The position numbers and the translations under genes were made by a program. The notes under the pieces are model-generated. The model ran no database searches. It was not told where the DNA came from and saw only the letters and a program-made list of their open reading frames with translations. From positions 1 to 40,394 of the forward strand of contig DASVAP010000371.1 in assembly GCA_036376275.1 (NCBI GenBank): a stretch of 40,394 nt of DNA, read 5' to 3'. Source of the stretch: JABFRZ01 sp036376275 (GTDB lineage Bacteria; Planctomycetota; UBA1135; GCA-002686595). Shown in pieces: positions 7,894-15,725 of the stretch. The stretch's first letter is position 1; every line of letters begins with the position of its first letter.

Positions 7894-8551
7894 ACCAGGT
7901 CCCGGGCGCGAAGCCCATCCCGAGCACGAGCAGGAACTGGTCGTAGTCGGTGTCGACGTCCGTGCCGTCGATGCGCACGCTCGCGCCCTCGAGGTGCCGG
8001 AACTCGAGGCCCACGTGCGAGCCCTGCGTGACCTGCAGGAGCAGGCCCGCCTTCACGTAGACGCCCGGAGCGACCTCGTCGTCGTCGAAGGCGCTGCCGG
8101 CGGCCTGGTCGAAGCCGTCCAGCTCCAGGAACTGCACCGACGCGCCCAGGCCCAGGTAGGGCCGCAGCCGGCCGAGGAGCACGCCGTAGTTGAGACCGAG
8201 GGAGAGCTCCCAGGTCTCGCTCTCCAGGCGCACGTCCTGGCCCATGACGGTCGCGCGCGCGTCGTCCTCGGCCCAGTGCGCGCCGCCCTCCAGGCGCAGC
8301 GCTCCGAGCCCGAGGACCTCGCAGTAGTCGATGGCGAAGACCGTCTGGTCGTCGATGTCCTCGAAGCCCTCGTCGTCGAGACTGCGCGCGCCGACGCCGA
8401 AGGAGAGCTGGCGGCCGTGGGTCGCCAGGGGCCCGCCGAGGGGCGCGGGTCCCGTGTCCTGGCGCGGGACGCGCGGACCGTCCGCGGCGCAGGCGCACAG
8501 CACGGCGCCCAGACCGGCGAGGAGCACGGAACGCACCGGAGCCAGCCTCAA
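7892..8551 (-). CDS. Outer-membrane beta-barrel lipoprotein (OmpW/porin-like), TTG start
   Basis: The 219-residue product begins MRLAPVRSVLLAGLGAVLCAC, a lipoprotein-type signal with the likely modified Cys in the LCAC box. The rest has the alternating pattern of a small outer-membrane barrel: LSFGVGARSL, LRLEGGAHW, WELSLGLNYGVLLGRLRPYLGLGASVQFLEL, VKAGLLLQVTQGSHVGLEFRHLEG and a final YDQFLLVLGMGFAPGTW. The proposed TTG start overlaps the stop of the upstream sulfatase-fold gene as TTGA, which indicates translational coupling; a GTG four codons further in is an alternative. It is the distal gene of a two-gene minus-strand operon. The ligand is unknown, and family resemblance is by general barrel features only. 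Confidence 0.7.
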   Translation of the reverse strand: MRLAPVRSVLLAGLGAVLCACAADGPRVPRQDTGPAPLGGPLATHGRQLSFGVGARSLDDEGFEDIDDQTVFAIDYCEVLGLGALRLEGGAHWAEDDARATVMGQDVRLESETWELSLGLNYGVLLGRLRPYLGLGASVQFLELDGFDQAAGSAFDDDEVAPGVYVKAGLLLQVTQGSHVGLEFRHLEGASVRIDGTDVDTDYDQFLLVLGMGFAPGTW

Positions 8552-10596
8552 TCGGCGCCGAGGTAGCCGAGCCCGTGGAACATGCGCAGCACCTCCGGGT
8601 CGAGCTCGGCCGTGCTGGAGGTGACGCCCAGGCGCTTGCACAGCTCGGCGCAGCGGCGCTCCCAGTCCTCCAGGAGCTCCAGACGCTCGCGGCAGGCCTC
8701 CGGACGCGCCGCGGCGAGCGAGACCAGCTCGCGCGGATCGCTGGCGAGGTCGAAGAGCTCCACGCGCCCCGTGTCCAGCTCGAGCACGAGCTTCAGGCCG
8801 TCCAGGAGGACGCCGCGCTTCTCGCCGAAGTAGTAGGTGCCCGTGGCGAAGTGCGGCTCGACCGTGGCGCGCTCCGGCGCGCGCCACCAGGAGGCGAGCG
8901 ACGGGGCGCTCAGCTCGGCCGGATCGAAGCCGATCCCGAGCACGTCGAGCACGGTCGCCGGCAGCGACTCGGTCGAGACCGGCGCGTCGACGGACGCGCG
9001 CGCTCCGGCCCCCGGCAGCTTGAAGGCCAGCGGCACGCGCAGGACCTCGTCGTAGAGCGTGTGGCCGTGCTCGTAGCGGCCGTGCTCCCAGAACTCCTCG
9101 CCGTGGTCCGAGGCGAACACGATCAGGGCGCGCTCGTAGAGCCCGCGCTCGCGCAGGGTGCCCAGCACGCGCGCGAGCTCGTGGTCGACGTAGCGGATCT
9201 CGCCCGCGTAGAGCTCGCGCACGCGCTCGCGCTCGGCCTGGCCGGGCTTGGTGTTGCCCGCCTGGACGTTGGTCACCATCGCGGGCTCGCCCCAGCGGCG
9301 CGGCTGGAGGTGCGGGCGCGTGAGCCACTCCTGCGGCGGCTCGTAGGGCCAGTGCGGGTCGAGCACGTGCAGCCACAGGAAGAAGGGGCCCGTCTGCGGC
9401 CGCTCGAGGAACTCCACGGCCACGTCGGCGATCGCGGTGGTCGAGGGGAAGAGCTCGGGGAAGCGCGCCGGCCACAGCCGCTCGAGCACGCGCGCGCCCA
9501 GGGCCACGCCGTAGTCCAGGCGCGCCGGGAAGCCGTACTCGTCGAAGCCCTGGTCGAAGCGGAAGGCGCGCTCGAGGTGCGCGTTCAGGCCGAAGCCGGC
9601 CGTGCGGTAGCCGGCGGCGCGCAGGCGCTCGGCCAGGGTCTGGATCTCCTCCGGCAGGCGCGCGCGGCGGTTGGTCATGCCGTGCACGAGCGGCGAGAGC
9701 CCGGTCAGGAGCGAGGCCAGCGCCGGCTTGGTCCAGGGCGCGGCCGAGCGCGCTGCGCGGAACACCACGCTGTCGGCCGCCAGGGCGTCGAGAGCCGGCG
9801 TCGGCACGCGCGCCGGGCCGTCGCCCAGCACGTGGTCGGCGCGCAGCGTGTCGACCGTCAGGAGCACGACCGGCGGCAGGTCGCTGGTGGCCGGTCGTGG
9901 CGCACCGGTGCCGCCCTCGAGGGCGAGCCCGGCCAGGGCCGGCAGCCCGATCAGGAGCGCGAGCGCCGCGCTCACGGCGCGCGCGTCGATGCGGGCCGCC
10001 AGGCGCAGCAGTCCGGCCGCGAGGCCGAGCACGCCCAGCGCCAGGAAGACGCGCCCGGCGATCCCGTCCACGTGGTAGGCACAGCTCCACAGGCCCAGGA
10101 GCCCGAGCTGGGCGAGCAGCGCGAGCCCCGCGAGCTGGCGCGCTCCGGGCCAGCCCTCCCGGCGCAGGACGAGCGCGTGCGCCCAGGCTCCGGCGCACAG
10201 GACGAACCCCGCCGCGCAGGCGAGGACCACCGCGACGCGCGGGCCGGTCGCATCGCGCAGCCCCGCCTCGAGCAGCGGCTGCAGGGCCGCGGAGAGGACG
10301 AGCCCCACGACCAGGGCCGCCTCGAGCGGCGCGGGCGGGCGCCGGAGGAGGCGCGCGACGCCCCGGCCGGCCGCGAGCAGCGCCAGGGCCGCGAGGAAGA
10401 GCCCGAGCAACCCGACCGCGAGCGGCAGGGCCAGGGCCAGCCAGCTCGCGAGCGCGCGCGGGCGGTCGAGCGTGCTCGTCGCCGCGTTCAGGGCCGCCGC
10501 CGCCAGGGCCGAGGAGAGGGCCGTCCACGCCAGGGACGCTCGTTGCGGACGCTCGTGCATGCGTTTGGGACGCGGGCGGACCCGACGGGACTCCAT
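8548..10596 (-). CDS. Membrane-bound sulfatase-fold (alkaline phosphatase superfamily) enzyme with Thr at the nucleophile position
   Basis: The 682-residue protein has several N-terminal membrane helices (residues 20-240). An extracytoplasmic sulfatase-type domain follows from about 250, starting VVLLTVDTLRADHV (metal Asp). The nucleophile region reads APWTKPALASLLTG. Aligned with the sulfatase signature CxPSRxxLLTG, the formylglycine Cys/Ser is Thr289 and the Arg is Leu, so an ordinary formylglycine sulfatase is unlikely. Thr in this place is typical of phosphoglycerol and phosphoethanolamine transferases such as LtaS and OpgB. Further motifs are HVLDPHWPYEPP, YAGEIRYVDHEL and FASDHGEEFWEHG. 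The C-terminal TYYFGEKRGVLLDGLKLVLEL and LFDLASDPREL are sulfatase-like. It is divergent from a glycosyltransferase and coupled to a barrel lipoprotein; a role in modifying surface glycans or lipids is inferred. Confidence 0.82.
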   Translation of the reverse strand: MESRRVRPRPKRMHERPQRASLAWTALSSALAAAALNAATSTLDRPRALASWLALALPLAVGLLGLFLAALALLAAGRGVARLLRRPPAPLEAALVVGLVLSAALQPLLEAGLRDATGPRVAVVLACAAGFVLCAGAWAHALVLRREGWPGARQLAGLALLAQLGLLGLWSCAYHVDGIAGRVFLALGVLGLAAGLLRLAARIDARAVSAALALLIGLPALAGLALEGGTGAPRPATSDLPPVVLLTVDTLRADHVLGDGPARVPTPALDALAADSVVFRAARSAAPWTKPALASLLTGLSPLVHGMTNRRARLPEEIQTLAERLRAAGYRTAGFGLNAHLERAFRFDQGFDEYGFPARLDYGVALGARVLERLWPARFPELFPSTTAIADVAVEFLERPQTGPFFLWLHVLDPHWPYEPPQEWLTRPHLQPRRWGEPAMVTNVQAGNTKPGQAERERVRELYAGEIRYVDHELARVLGTLRERGLYERALIVFASDHGEEFWEHGRYEHGHTLYDEVLRVPLAFKLPGAGARASVDAPVSTESLPATVLDVLGIGFDPAELSAPSLASWWRAPERATVEPHFATGTYYFGEKRGVLLDGLKLVLELDTGRVELFDLASDPRELVSLAAARPEACRERLELLEDWERRCAELCKRLGVTSSTAELDPEVLRMFHGLGYLGAD

Positions 10597-10667
10597 CGGC
10601 CGCGCGCCGAAAGCCCTTGAGCAGGGCGGGCGCCACGACCGATGGGCCCGGCGCCCCTCTGCCCGCC

Positions 10668-11909
10668 ATGACCTCCCCCACCCGTGCCTCGGCGGCCCGC
10701 AGCGGGCCGCGCGTGCTCCTGACCCACGGCTGGGGCCTGGGGACGCCCAGCGGCGTGGCGCGCCACGTCCAGGAGCTGGCGCGGCACCTGGCGCTGGCCG
10801 GCGCGCGCGTGACCGTGCTGTGCGTCTCGACCGCGGGCTACACGCGCTTCCCGCGCCCCCGCCTGGCGGACGAGCTGCAGGGCCACGGGCTGGAGCGCGA
10901 GCTCGGCGAGCTCGGCGTCGAGGTCGTGCGCGTCGACCCGCACCCGCTGCACTGGACCCTCGACGGGCGGCCGGTGAGGCGCGCGGTCGAGCGCCTGCTG
11001 GAGCGGGGGCCGCTGGATGCGGTGCTGGGGTTCTTCAACGAGGCCGCCTGCCTGCCGGAACTCCTGCGCGCGCGCGGCGTGCGCTTCGGATACCTGGCGA
11101 CGTGGCTCTCCTACCGCATGGCGCTCTCGCGCGAGCGCACGGGCCGCGGCCTGCGCGGGGCGCTGATGCGCGCCGCGAACCGGCGCTTCGTGGTCGCGCC
11201 CTACCGCCAGGCCGAGATCCTCTTCGCGAACTCCGAGTTCACGCGCCAGGAGCTGATCGAGGTGCTCGGCTGCCGCCCGGAGCGCATCCATGTGACCTAC
11301 CTCGGCGTGCGCGACGTGTTCCACGGCCTGCTCCGGGCCCGGCCGGAGCGCGTCGAGAACCTGCTCTTCTTCGGCCGCCTCGCGCGCGAGAAGGGCGTGG
11401 GTGACGCGGTGGCGGCGCTCGGCCGGCTGGCGGGCTCGCACCCGCACCTCAGCCTGCGCATCCTCGGCTCCGGCAACGCCGAGCACGTGCGCGCGCTCGC
11501 GCAGCGCCACGGCGTCGGCGCGCGGGTCGAGATCCTGCCGCACCAGGGCGACGAGCGGCTCCTGGCCGAGCTGGCCCGGGCCCACGTCGCGCTCCTGCCC
11601 TCGCACTCCGAGTCCTTCGGGCTCTCGATCGCCGAGGCCCAGGCCGCCGGACTGCCGGTGGTCGCCTATGCGGCCGGCTCGGTCCCGGAGGTGGTCGAGG
11701 ACGGCCGCACCGCCTGGCTCGCGCCGGCGGGCGACGTCGAGGGGCTGGCGCGCGCGCTCGCGAGCGCGGCCAGCGACCCGGACGAGTGCTTCGCCCGCGG
11801 TCTGCGCGGACGCGAGCGCGGCGCGCGCCTCTTCCGCTGGGAACGCACCGCGGAGCGCGTGCTCGCGGGGCTCGCCGGCCTGGCCGGCTCCGGACAGGCC
11901 GCCGCCTGA
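10668..11909 (+). CDS. GT4-family glycosyltransferase
   Basis: This is a 413-residue GT-B glycosyltransferase that should transfer a sugar from a nucleotide donor to a surface glycan or lipid. The N-terminal Rossmann half starts VLLTHGWGLGTPSGVARHVQELARHL, the usual glycine-rich start with an acceptor-side loop. The C-terminal half has LLFFGRLAREKGV, then LRILGSGN, and the retaining GT4 signature HSESFGLSIAEAQAAGLPVV (E-x7-E) followed by GSVPEVVEDG. The ATG at 10668 is chosen because the reading upstream is Arg/Pro/Ala low-complexity sequence opposite the neighbouring gene. It is divergent from the sulfatase-fold gene (71 bases) and 36 bases ahead of crcB. The donor sugar cannot be told. Confidence 0.92.
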   Translation: MTSPTRASAARSGPRVLLTHGWGLGTPSGVARHVQELARHLALAGARVTVLCVSTAGYTRFPRPRLADELQGHGLERELGELGVEVVRVDPHPLHWTLDGRPVRRAVERLLERGPLDAVLGFFNEAACLPELLRARGVRFGYLATWLSYRMALSRERTGRGLRGALMRAANRRFVVAPYRQAEILFANSEFTRQELIEVLGCRPERIHVTYLGVRDVFHGLLRARPERVENLLFFGRLAREKGVGDAVAALGRLAGSHPHLSLRILGSGNAEHVRALAQRHGVGARVEILPHQGDERLLAELARAHVALLPSHSESFGLSIAEAQAAGLPVVAYAAGSVPEVVEDGRTAWLAPAGDVEGLARALASAASDPDECFARGLRGRERGARLFRWERTAERVLAGLAGLAGSGQAAA

Positions 11910-11945
11910 CGCGCGGCGCGCGCGGCCGCTAAGCTCGCGCGCGGA

Positions 11946-12326
11946 ATGAAGCTCCTGTGGATCGGAGCGGGCGGCGCCCTGGGGAGCATCGCGCGCTTCC
12001 TGCTCGAGGGCTGGGTCCAGCGCGGGCTGGCGAGCGGGTACCCGGTCGGGACGCTGGCGGTCAACGCGCTCGGCTCCTTCGCGCTCGGCTTCGCGCTGGT
12101 CGTGCTGGAGGCGCGCGGCGCGCTGGACTCGAACCTGCGCCTGGGAGTCGCGACGGGGCTCCTCGGAGGTTTCACGACCTACTCGAGCTTCAACCACCAG
12201 ACCCTGGAGATCCTGCGCACGCGCGGCGGCGTCGCGGCGGCGGTGAACGTGCTCCTCATGCTGGCGGGCTGCCTCGCGGCCGGCGCACTGGGCCTGACCC
12301 TCGCCCGCTGGCTGGCGAGGGGTTAG
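11946..12326 (+). CDS. crcB: CrcB/FluC fluoride channel
   Basis: FluC proteins are small dual-topology membrane channels that let fluoride leave the cytoplasm. The 126-residue product has four membrane helices and the family motifs: GAGGALGSIARF at residues 7-18, VGTLAVNALGSFALGF near 35-50 and GLLGGFTTYSSFNHQTLE near 72-89, the last being the fluoride/sodium-lining TTYS segment. Length matches the family. It follows the glycosyltransferase by 36 bases; this gap is too short for a fluoride riboswitch and none is seen. Only one copy is present here, in keeping with homodimers. Confidence 0.95.
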   Translation: MKLLWIGAGGALGSIARFLLEGWVQRGLASGYPVGTLAVNALGSFALGFALVVLEARGALDSNLRLGVATGLLGGFTTYSSFNHQTLEILRTRGGVAAAVNVLLMLAGCLAAGALGLTLARWLARG

Positions 12327-12444
12327 GCAATCGGAGAGCGCCCCCCGACCTCGCCGTCCGCGTCACCGCGGATTCCTGGGAACGCCCGGCCCCTTCCGCG
12401 CGTCCCTTTCCTCCCGGCCCGCCTGGTTCGGGTATCCTCTGGCT

Positions 12445-12482
12445 GGCGTAGCCCCCACGCCTACCGGCGTAGCCCCCACGCC
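12445..12482 (+). repeat. Two tandem copies of a 17-bp sequence directly before a start codon
   Basis: GGCGTAGCCCCCACGCC occurs at 12445-12461 and again at 12466-12482, a period of 21 bases (two helical turns), ending 2 bases before the ATG at 12485. It could be an operator with two sites on one face of DNA or part of the 5' leader. The 158 bases between crcB and this gene hold no other clear signal. Confidence 0.7.
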
Positions 12483-12484
12483 CA

Positions 12485-13099
12485 ATGGTCCTCGCACCTC
12501 GACGCACCCCTCGCTCCGGCCTCTCCACCCAGGGAACCCTCCTGCTCGTGCTCGGAGGTGGGCTGGCCCTGGCCCTGATCGTCCTCCTGCCGCGCCTGGC
12601 CACGAGCCGCGCGGCCGAGCCGAGGGGCGAGCCGCGCCGGGCCACAGCCGAGCCGCGCGAGAAGGCCCAGACCGACGCGGCGCGCCCCGAAGCACCCCCG
12701 GCCGCGCTCCAGGAGCTGCCGGAGGGCATGGTCCCGACCCAGGAAGGCGCCAGCGAGGCCCCGCCGGCGACGGCGGCGCTCCAGGCGGCCTCCGCCGACC
12801 AGACCGACGAGCCGCCCTCCGCTCCCAGGCTCAAGTACGAGCGCGGCGGGGCCAAGGACGGGATGATCGCGCCCGGCTCGCTGCGGGCCGAGCAGCGCGA
12901 GCGGCGCGAGCAGCGCCTGGCGCGCGAGGCGGAGGAGGCGGCCGCGCTGGGCCTCCCCGCGCCGCCGCAGCCGAAGTACGCGCCGCAGGCGGTCAGCCGC
13001 GAGCGCGCGGGCCAGCTCGAGATGGGCGGGAAGCGCGGCGGCCAGCAGCAGAGCAAGAGCAAGGGCAAGGAACGCCCGCGCAAGCCCAAGGACTCCTGA
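12485..13099 (+). CDS. Small single-pass membrane protein, Pro/Ala/Arg-rich, unknown
   Basis: The 204-residue protein is not a recognised family. Residues 17-36 (GTLLLVLGGGLALALIVLLP) form one membrane helix after a basic N-terminus, giving a likely N-in, C-out topology. The rest is low-complexity: Ala/Pro/Glu/Arg-rich linker to about 120, then a charged helix (RAEQRERREQRLAREAEEAA), and a very basic tail ending KGKERPRKPKDS. A short motif PRLKYERGG and PQPKYAPQ may be a weak repeat. It has no close operon partner, being 158 bases after crcB and converging on the FlgA-like gene with only 10 bases between stops. The tandem 17-bp repeat touches its start, so the usual ribosome site would lie within that repeat; a later start is possible but would remove the membrane segment. 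Confidence 0.6.
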   Translation: MVLAPRRTPRSGLSTQGTLLLVLGGGLALALIVLLPRLATSRAAEPRGEPRRATAEPREKAQTDAARPEAPPAALQELPEGMVPTQEGASEAPPATAALQAASADQTDEPPSAPRLKYERGGAKDGMIAPGSLRAEQRERREQRLAREAEEAAALGLPAPPQPKYAPQAVSRERAGQLEMGGKRGGQQQSKSKGKERPRKPKDS

Positions 13100-13109
13100 G
13101 GGGGCCCGA

Positions 13110-13781
13110 TCAGCGCTCGTCGACGGCGGGCCTCGGCTGGCCCGCGCCACGCATCGTGGCCTCGACCGCCGCGCTCGAGGTGCCGAGCAGCGAGGGCAGG
13201 GCGTTGCGCGAGCCCACCGCGGGGCGCGTCTCCCAGACGTCCACGCGCCAGCTCGTCCAGACGCTCCGGTAGCGCTGTCCGTCGACGAGGATCCCGATGG
13301 TCACGCCGTAGGTTCCACTGCCGCCCGCGGTGGCCGAGACCACGGCCTCCAGCCCCCCAGGCCCGTGCCCGCGAGGGACCAGCTCGGGCTCGAGCGGCTC
13401 CAGCAGGGTGAAGCTGGCCGGGATGCCCGCGAAGGCGCGCTCGATCTCGCGGCGCGCGGCCGCTTCGAGTCGCTCCGGCAGGAACTCCTCGACCTCGGGA
13501 AGGGCCGCGCACAGGCGCTCGCCCGTGACGCGGATCGCGCAGCCGGGAAGGGCCCGCGCCAGCTCTTCGCGGATCCGGTCCTGGGTCAGGACGCGGCGGA
13601 AGCCCGGAGCGGGCGCGTAGCCCAGGCGCAGGGCCCGCGCGCGCGCCACCAGGGCCGCATCGGGGCCCGTGACGGTGCACAGCTCCCCGAGCTCGATCTC
13701 CGTGCCGCGCACCCAGCCCTCGGACGGCACGGAGACCGTGACGCCAGCGAGGAGGGTTCGAGCGAGGAGGAGCAGCAGCAT
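13110..13781 (-). CDS. FlgA-like (P-ring assembly/SAF-type) exported protein
   Basis: The 223-residue protein starts with a hydrophobic signal (MLLLLLARTLLAGVTVSV). Residues 18-95 look like the N-terminal part of FlgA, the periplasmic chaperone for the flagellar P-ring: RGTEIELGELCTVTGPD, ARALRLGYAPAPGFRRVLTQDRIREELARALPGCAIRVTG. Residues 100-185 are a beta-rich region with ELVPRGHGPGGLEAVVS and TYGVTIGILVDGQRYRSVW, and the tail is unusual. The usual C-terminal SAF domain is not obvious. No other flagellar gene is in the window, so the role may be different, for example pilus-like or another assembly system. It is separated from the next upstream gene by a terminator. Confidence 0.55.
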   Translation of the reverse strand: MLLLLLARTLLAGVTVSVPSEGWVRGTEIELGELCTVTGPDAALVARARALRLGYAPAPGFRRVLTQDRIREELARALPGCAIRVTGERLCAALPEVEEFLPERLEAAARREIERAFAGIPASFTLLEPLEPELVPRGHGPGGLEAVVSATAGGSGTYGVTIGILVDGQRYRSVWTSWRVDVWETRPAVGSRNALPSLLGTSSAAVEATMRGAGQPRPAVDER

Positions 13782-13862
13782 CGGACTGCCGGGCCTTTCG
13801 GCATTTCCCTCCGGGAACTCGACCGACCCCCGCGGACGGGCTCCGCGGCCGGGAAAGGAAGC

Positions 13863-13897
13863 GGGCCCGCGCCCGGCTTCGCGCCGGGAGCGGGCCC
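13863..13897 (-). terminator. Strong hairpin terminator
   Basis: An inverted repeat pairs 13863-13877 with 13883-13897 (8 bp, one G/A mismatch, 6 bp) around the loop TTCGC. Read on the minus strand it is followed by CTTCCTTTCCC, a pyrimidine-rich tail, and it lies 50 bases after the stop of the exported unknown, so it should end that transcript before the FlgA-like gene. Confidence 0.7.
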
Positions 13898-13946
13898 ATC
13901 CCTCCCTCGGTCCCTGCCTGTCGTCGGGTCTCCCCCCTCGGGAGGT

Positions 13947-14789
13947 TCAGCGCACGCGTCCCCCGCGACGCTCGGGGCGCCGCAGCCCGGTCGTCTGGCC
14001 CGGCCCGGCCGCACCGGCGGGGCGGGTGATCCGCCCGAGCCTCTCCATGCCGAGCGCAGCGGGCGGGAGGACCGGGCAGGAGATCACGCCGCCCAGCTCG
14101 CGCTCGCGGATCGCCGGGTCGACCGCCGCGTGCCCCGTGTGGCCCACGCCACGCGACGGGCGCCGCAGCTCGCGGCCGTCACCGGGACGGCCGGCCGCGT
14201 CGGGGCTGGACAGCCGGCCGAGCAGGCTCCACGAGGCGAAGGCCTCCTCGGCTGCCGCGTCGAGATCCACCACGGCCGTGACGCTGCGCCCGGGCACGTC
14301 GGCACCGCGCGCGCCGAGACCGCGCAGGTCGAGGGCCGGCGGGAGCTCGACCGAGAACTGGCCCATCGGGCCGAAGACCCCGGTGAAGCGGGCCGCGCTG
14401 GCGAAGGCCGGCGGGCGCAGGTGCAAGGGCGGAGCCGCCAGCCCGACCTCGATCAGCGCCACGCCCCCCGGCGTGCCGCCCGCGAGCGTCACGATCTTGC
14501 CCAGGTCCTGCGCCAGCGGGAGGACGGCGCGCGGATCGACGAGCGGCTCCGCGAGCCGCAGCGAGAGGACCAGCGCGGCCTGCGGGGCCGTCGCCTCGTG
14601 CCACTGCGTGGGCTGCGGGGCCTCGGCCGGCCCGCGGCGCACGTCGTTCGCCAGCGAGCCCACCAGGACGTCCCAGCCGCGATGCGGCTCGCCGTGGCCC
14701 GTCACCTGGGCCGAGCTCGATGCCCCCAGCGCGACGAGTAGCGCCGCCCCGATCGCTCGCCTCGAACCGATTCCGCCTGCGTGCTCCAT
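13947..14789 (-). CDS. Exported protein of unknown function
   Basis: I do not recognise this 280-residue protein. It has a signal peptide ending Ser-Ala-Gln (MEHAGGIGSRRAIGAALLVALGASSSAQ). The mature part has beta-strand-like stretches (QAALVLSLRLAEPLV, GVALIEVGLAAPPLHL, FGPMGQFSVELPPAL, RSVTAVVDLD) up to about residue 190, then a Pro/Arg/Gly-rich tail. No catalytic motif, lipobox or membrane anchor is visible. The ATG is chosen for the signal peptide; the frame is open far upstream but that part overlaps the sigma factor gene. It lies 137 bases downstream of that sigma factor on the same strand, so it may share its transcript or be one of its targets. Confidence 0.6.
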   Translation of the reverse strand: MEHAGGIGSRRAIGAALLVALGASSSAQVTGHGEPHRGWDVLVGSLANDVRRGPAEAPQPTQWHEATAPQAALVLSLRLAEPLVDPRAVLPLAQDLGKIVTLAGGTPGGVALIEVGLAAPPLHLRPPAFASAARFTGVFGPMGQFSVELPPALDLRGLGARGADVPGRSVTAVVDLDAAAEEAFASWSLLGRLSSPDAAGRPGDGRELRRPSRGVGHTGHAAVDPAIRERELGGVISCPVLPPAALGMERLGRITRPAGAAGPGQTTGLRRPERRGGRVR

Positions 14790-14926
14790 GGCTCGTCCCT
14801 CTTCCTCGGGTCTCCGGGTCCGCTCGGCGCGCCCGCGGCGGCCGACGAGGGACACATGGGGACGCGGGCCGGGAGAGCGCGCGGGATCCCGGAAAAAGCT
14901 CCGGCGGGGACGGGACCTGCGCTGGA

Positions 14927-15571
14927 CTACAGGTAGCGCGAGATGCGCTCGTGCCAGCGCTTGTGGGCGCGGTGGTAGAGGTCCTGGGCTGCCTCGATCG
15001 TCGGCCGGCCGAACCGGACGCGGATCGACTCCCAGTCCGCGTCCAGGTAGTCGCGCTCCAGGATCACCTCGCGATACTCCTCGGGCTCCAGCTCGCTGAG
15101 CTGCTGGTCCATGAGCTGCTCCATCTCGTTGCGCGCGAAGAACTGCGACGGGGTCGGGTCGTGCGAGGGAAGCTGCAGCCCGACCAGTTCCTCGGAATCC
15201 ACGCCCACGCCGATGGGGCTTTCCTTGGCCGGGTTGCGCCGCTCGGCCTGCAGGTACTCGCGGCGCTCGCTGATCTTGTACTCGGCGATCTTCGAGAGCC
15301 ACTGCATGATGCTGGCGGGGCTGCGCAGCTCGAGCTCCGGCAGCCGGCGCGTGGCCACGATGAGCGACTCCTGCAGCACGTCCTCGGGATCGACGTAGCA
15401 CCGCTGGCGGACCGGGATGTGCACGTTCAGGTACCGGCGCATGCGCGGGATGTAGCGCACGAAGAGCTCGTTGACCGCGTTCGCATCGCCCTTCTGGCCC
15501 TGCCAGACGAGCTCCATCGACTGGGTCGGGTCGAAACCCTCGGGAAGTGACTCTGGGATTGACGGAGGCAT
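14927..15571 (-). CDS. ECF-type RNA polymerase sigma factor
   Basis: The 214-residue protein has the two-domain ECF layout. Region 2 is at residues 25-110: ELFVRYIPRMRRYL, VDPEDVLQESLIVATRRLPEL (the DxxQE core-binding segment) and MQWLSKIAEYKISERREYLQAERR, the -10-binding part. A linker of about 40 residues follows. Region 4 begins near 155 with ELEPEEYREVILERDYLDADWESIRVRFGRPTIEAAQDLYHRAHKRW, the helix-turn-helix for the -35 element. The form is like the large ECF groups of Planctomycetota. No anti-sigma gene is adjacent: the next gene downstream codes for an exported unknown, and lysA is divergent with 154 bases between. Target promoter unknown. Confidence 0.88.
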   Translation of the reverse strand: MPPSIPESLPEGFDPTQSMELVWQGQKGDANAVNELFVRYIPRMRRYLNVHIPVRQRCYVDPEDVLQESLIVATRRLPELELRSPASIMQWLSKIAEYKISERREYLQAERRNPAKESPIGVGVDSEELVGLQLPSHDPTPSQFFARNEMEQLMDQQLSELEPEEYREVILERDYLDADWESIRVRFGRPTIEAAQDLYHRAHKRWHERISRYL

Positions 15572-15725
15572 GGATCGCTCCTCGGTCCTCGACCGGCCAG
15601 CATACGCCCCGGGTCAAGGGGCGGCGGGCAGAACCGCGCTAGGCCGTGTCAATCCGCGGTCATGCCGGACCGGACCCGTTCCCCAGGCGAGCCCGCGCAC
15701 GTCACAGGCTATCTTCCTCCGGCCC

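Noticed and set aside
11910..11945. Fluoride riboswitch before crcB
   Set aside because: The gap is only 36 bases of GC repeats and shows none of the conserved fluoride aptamer pattern.
12327..12484. Rho-independent terminator or promoter after crcB
   Set aside because: Only the tandem 17-bp repeat stands out; no stem with T-tract and no -35/-10 pair with proper spacing was found.
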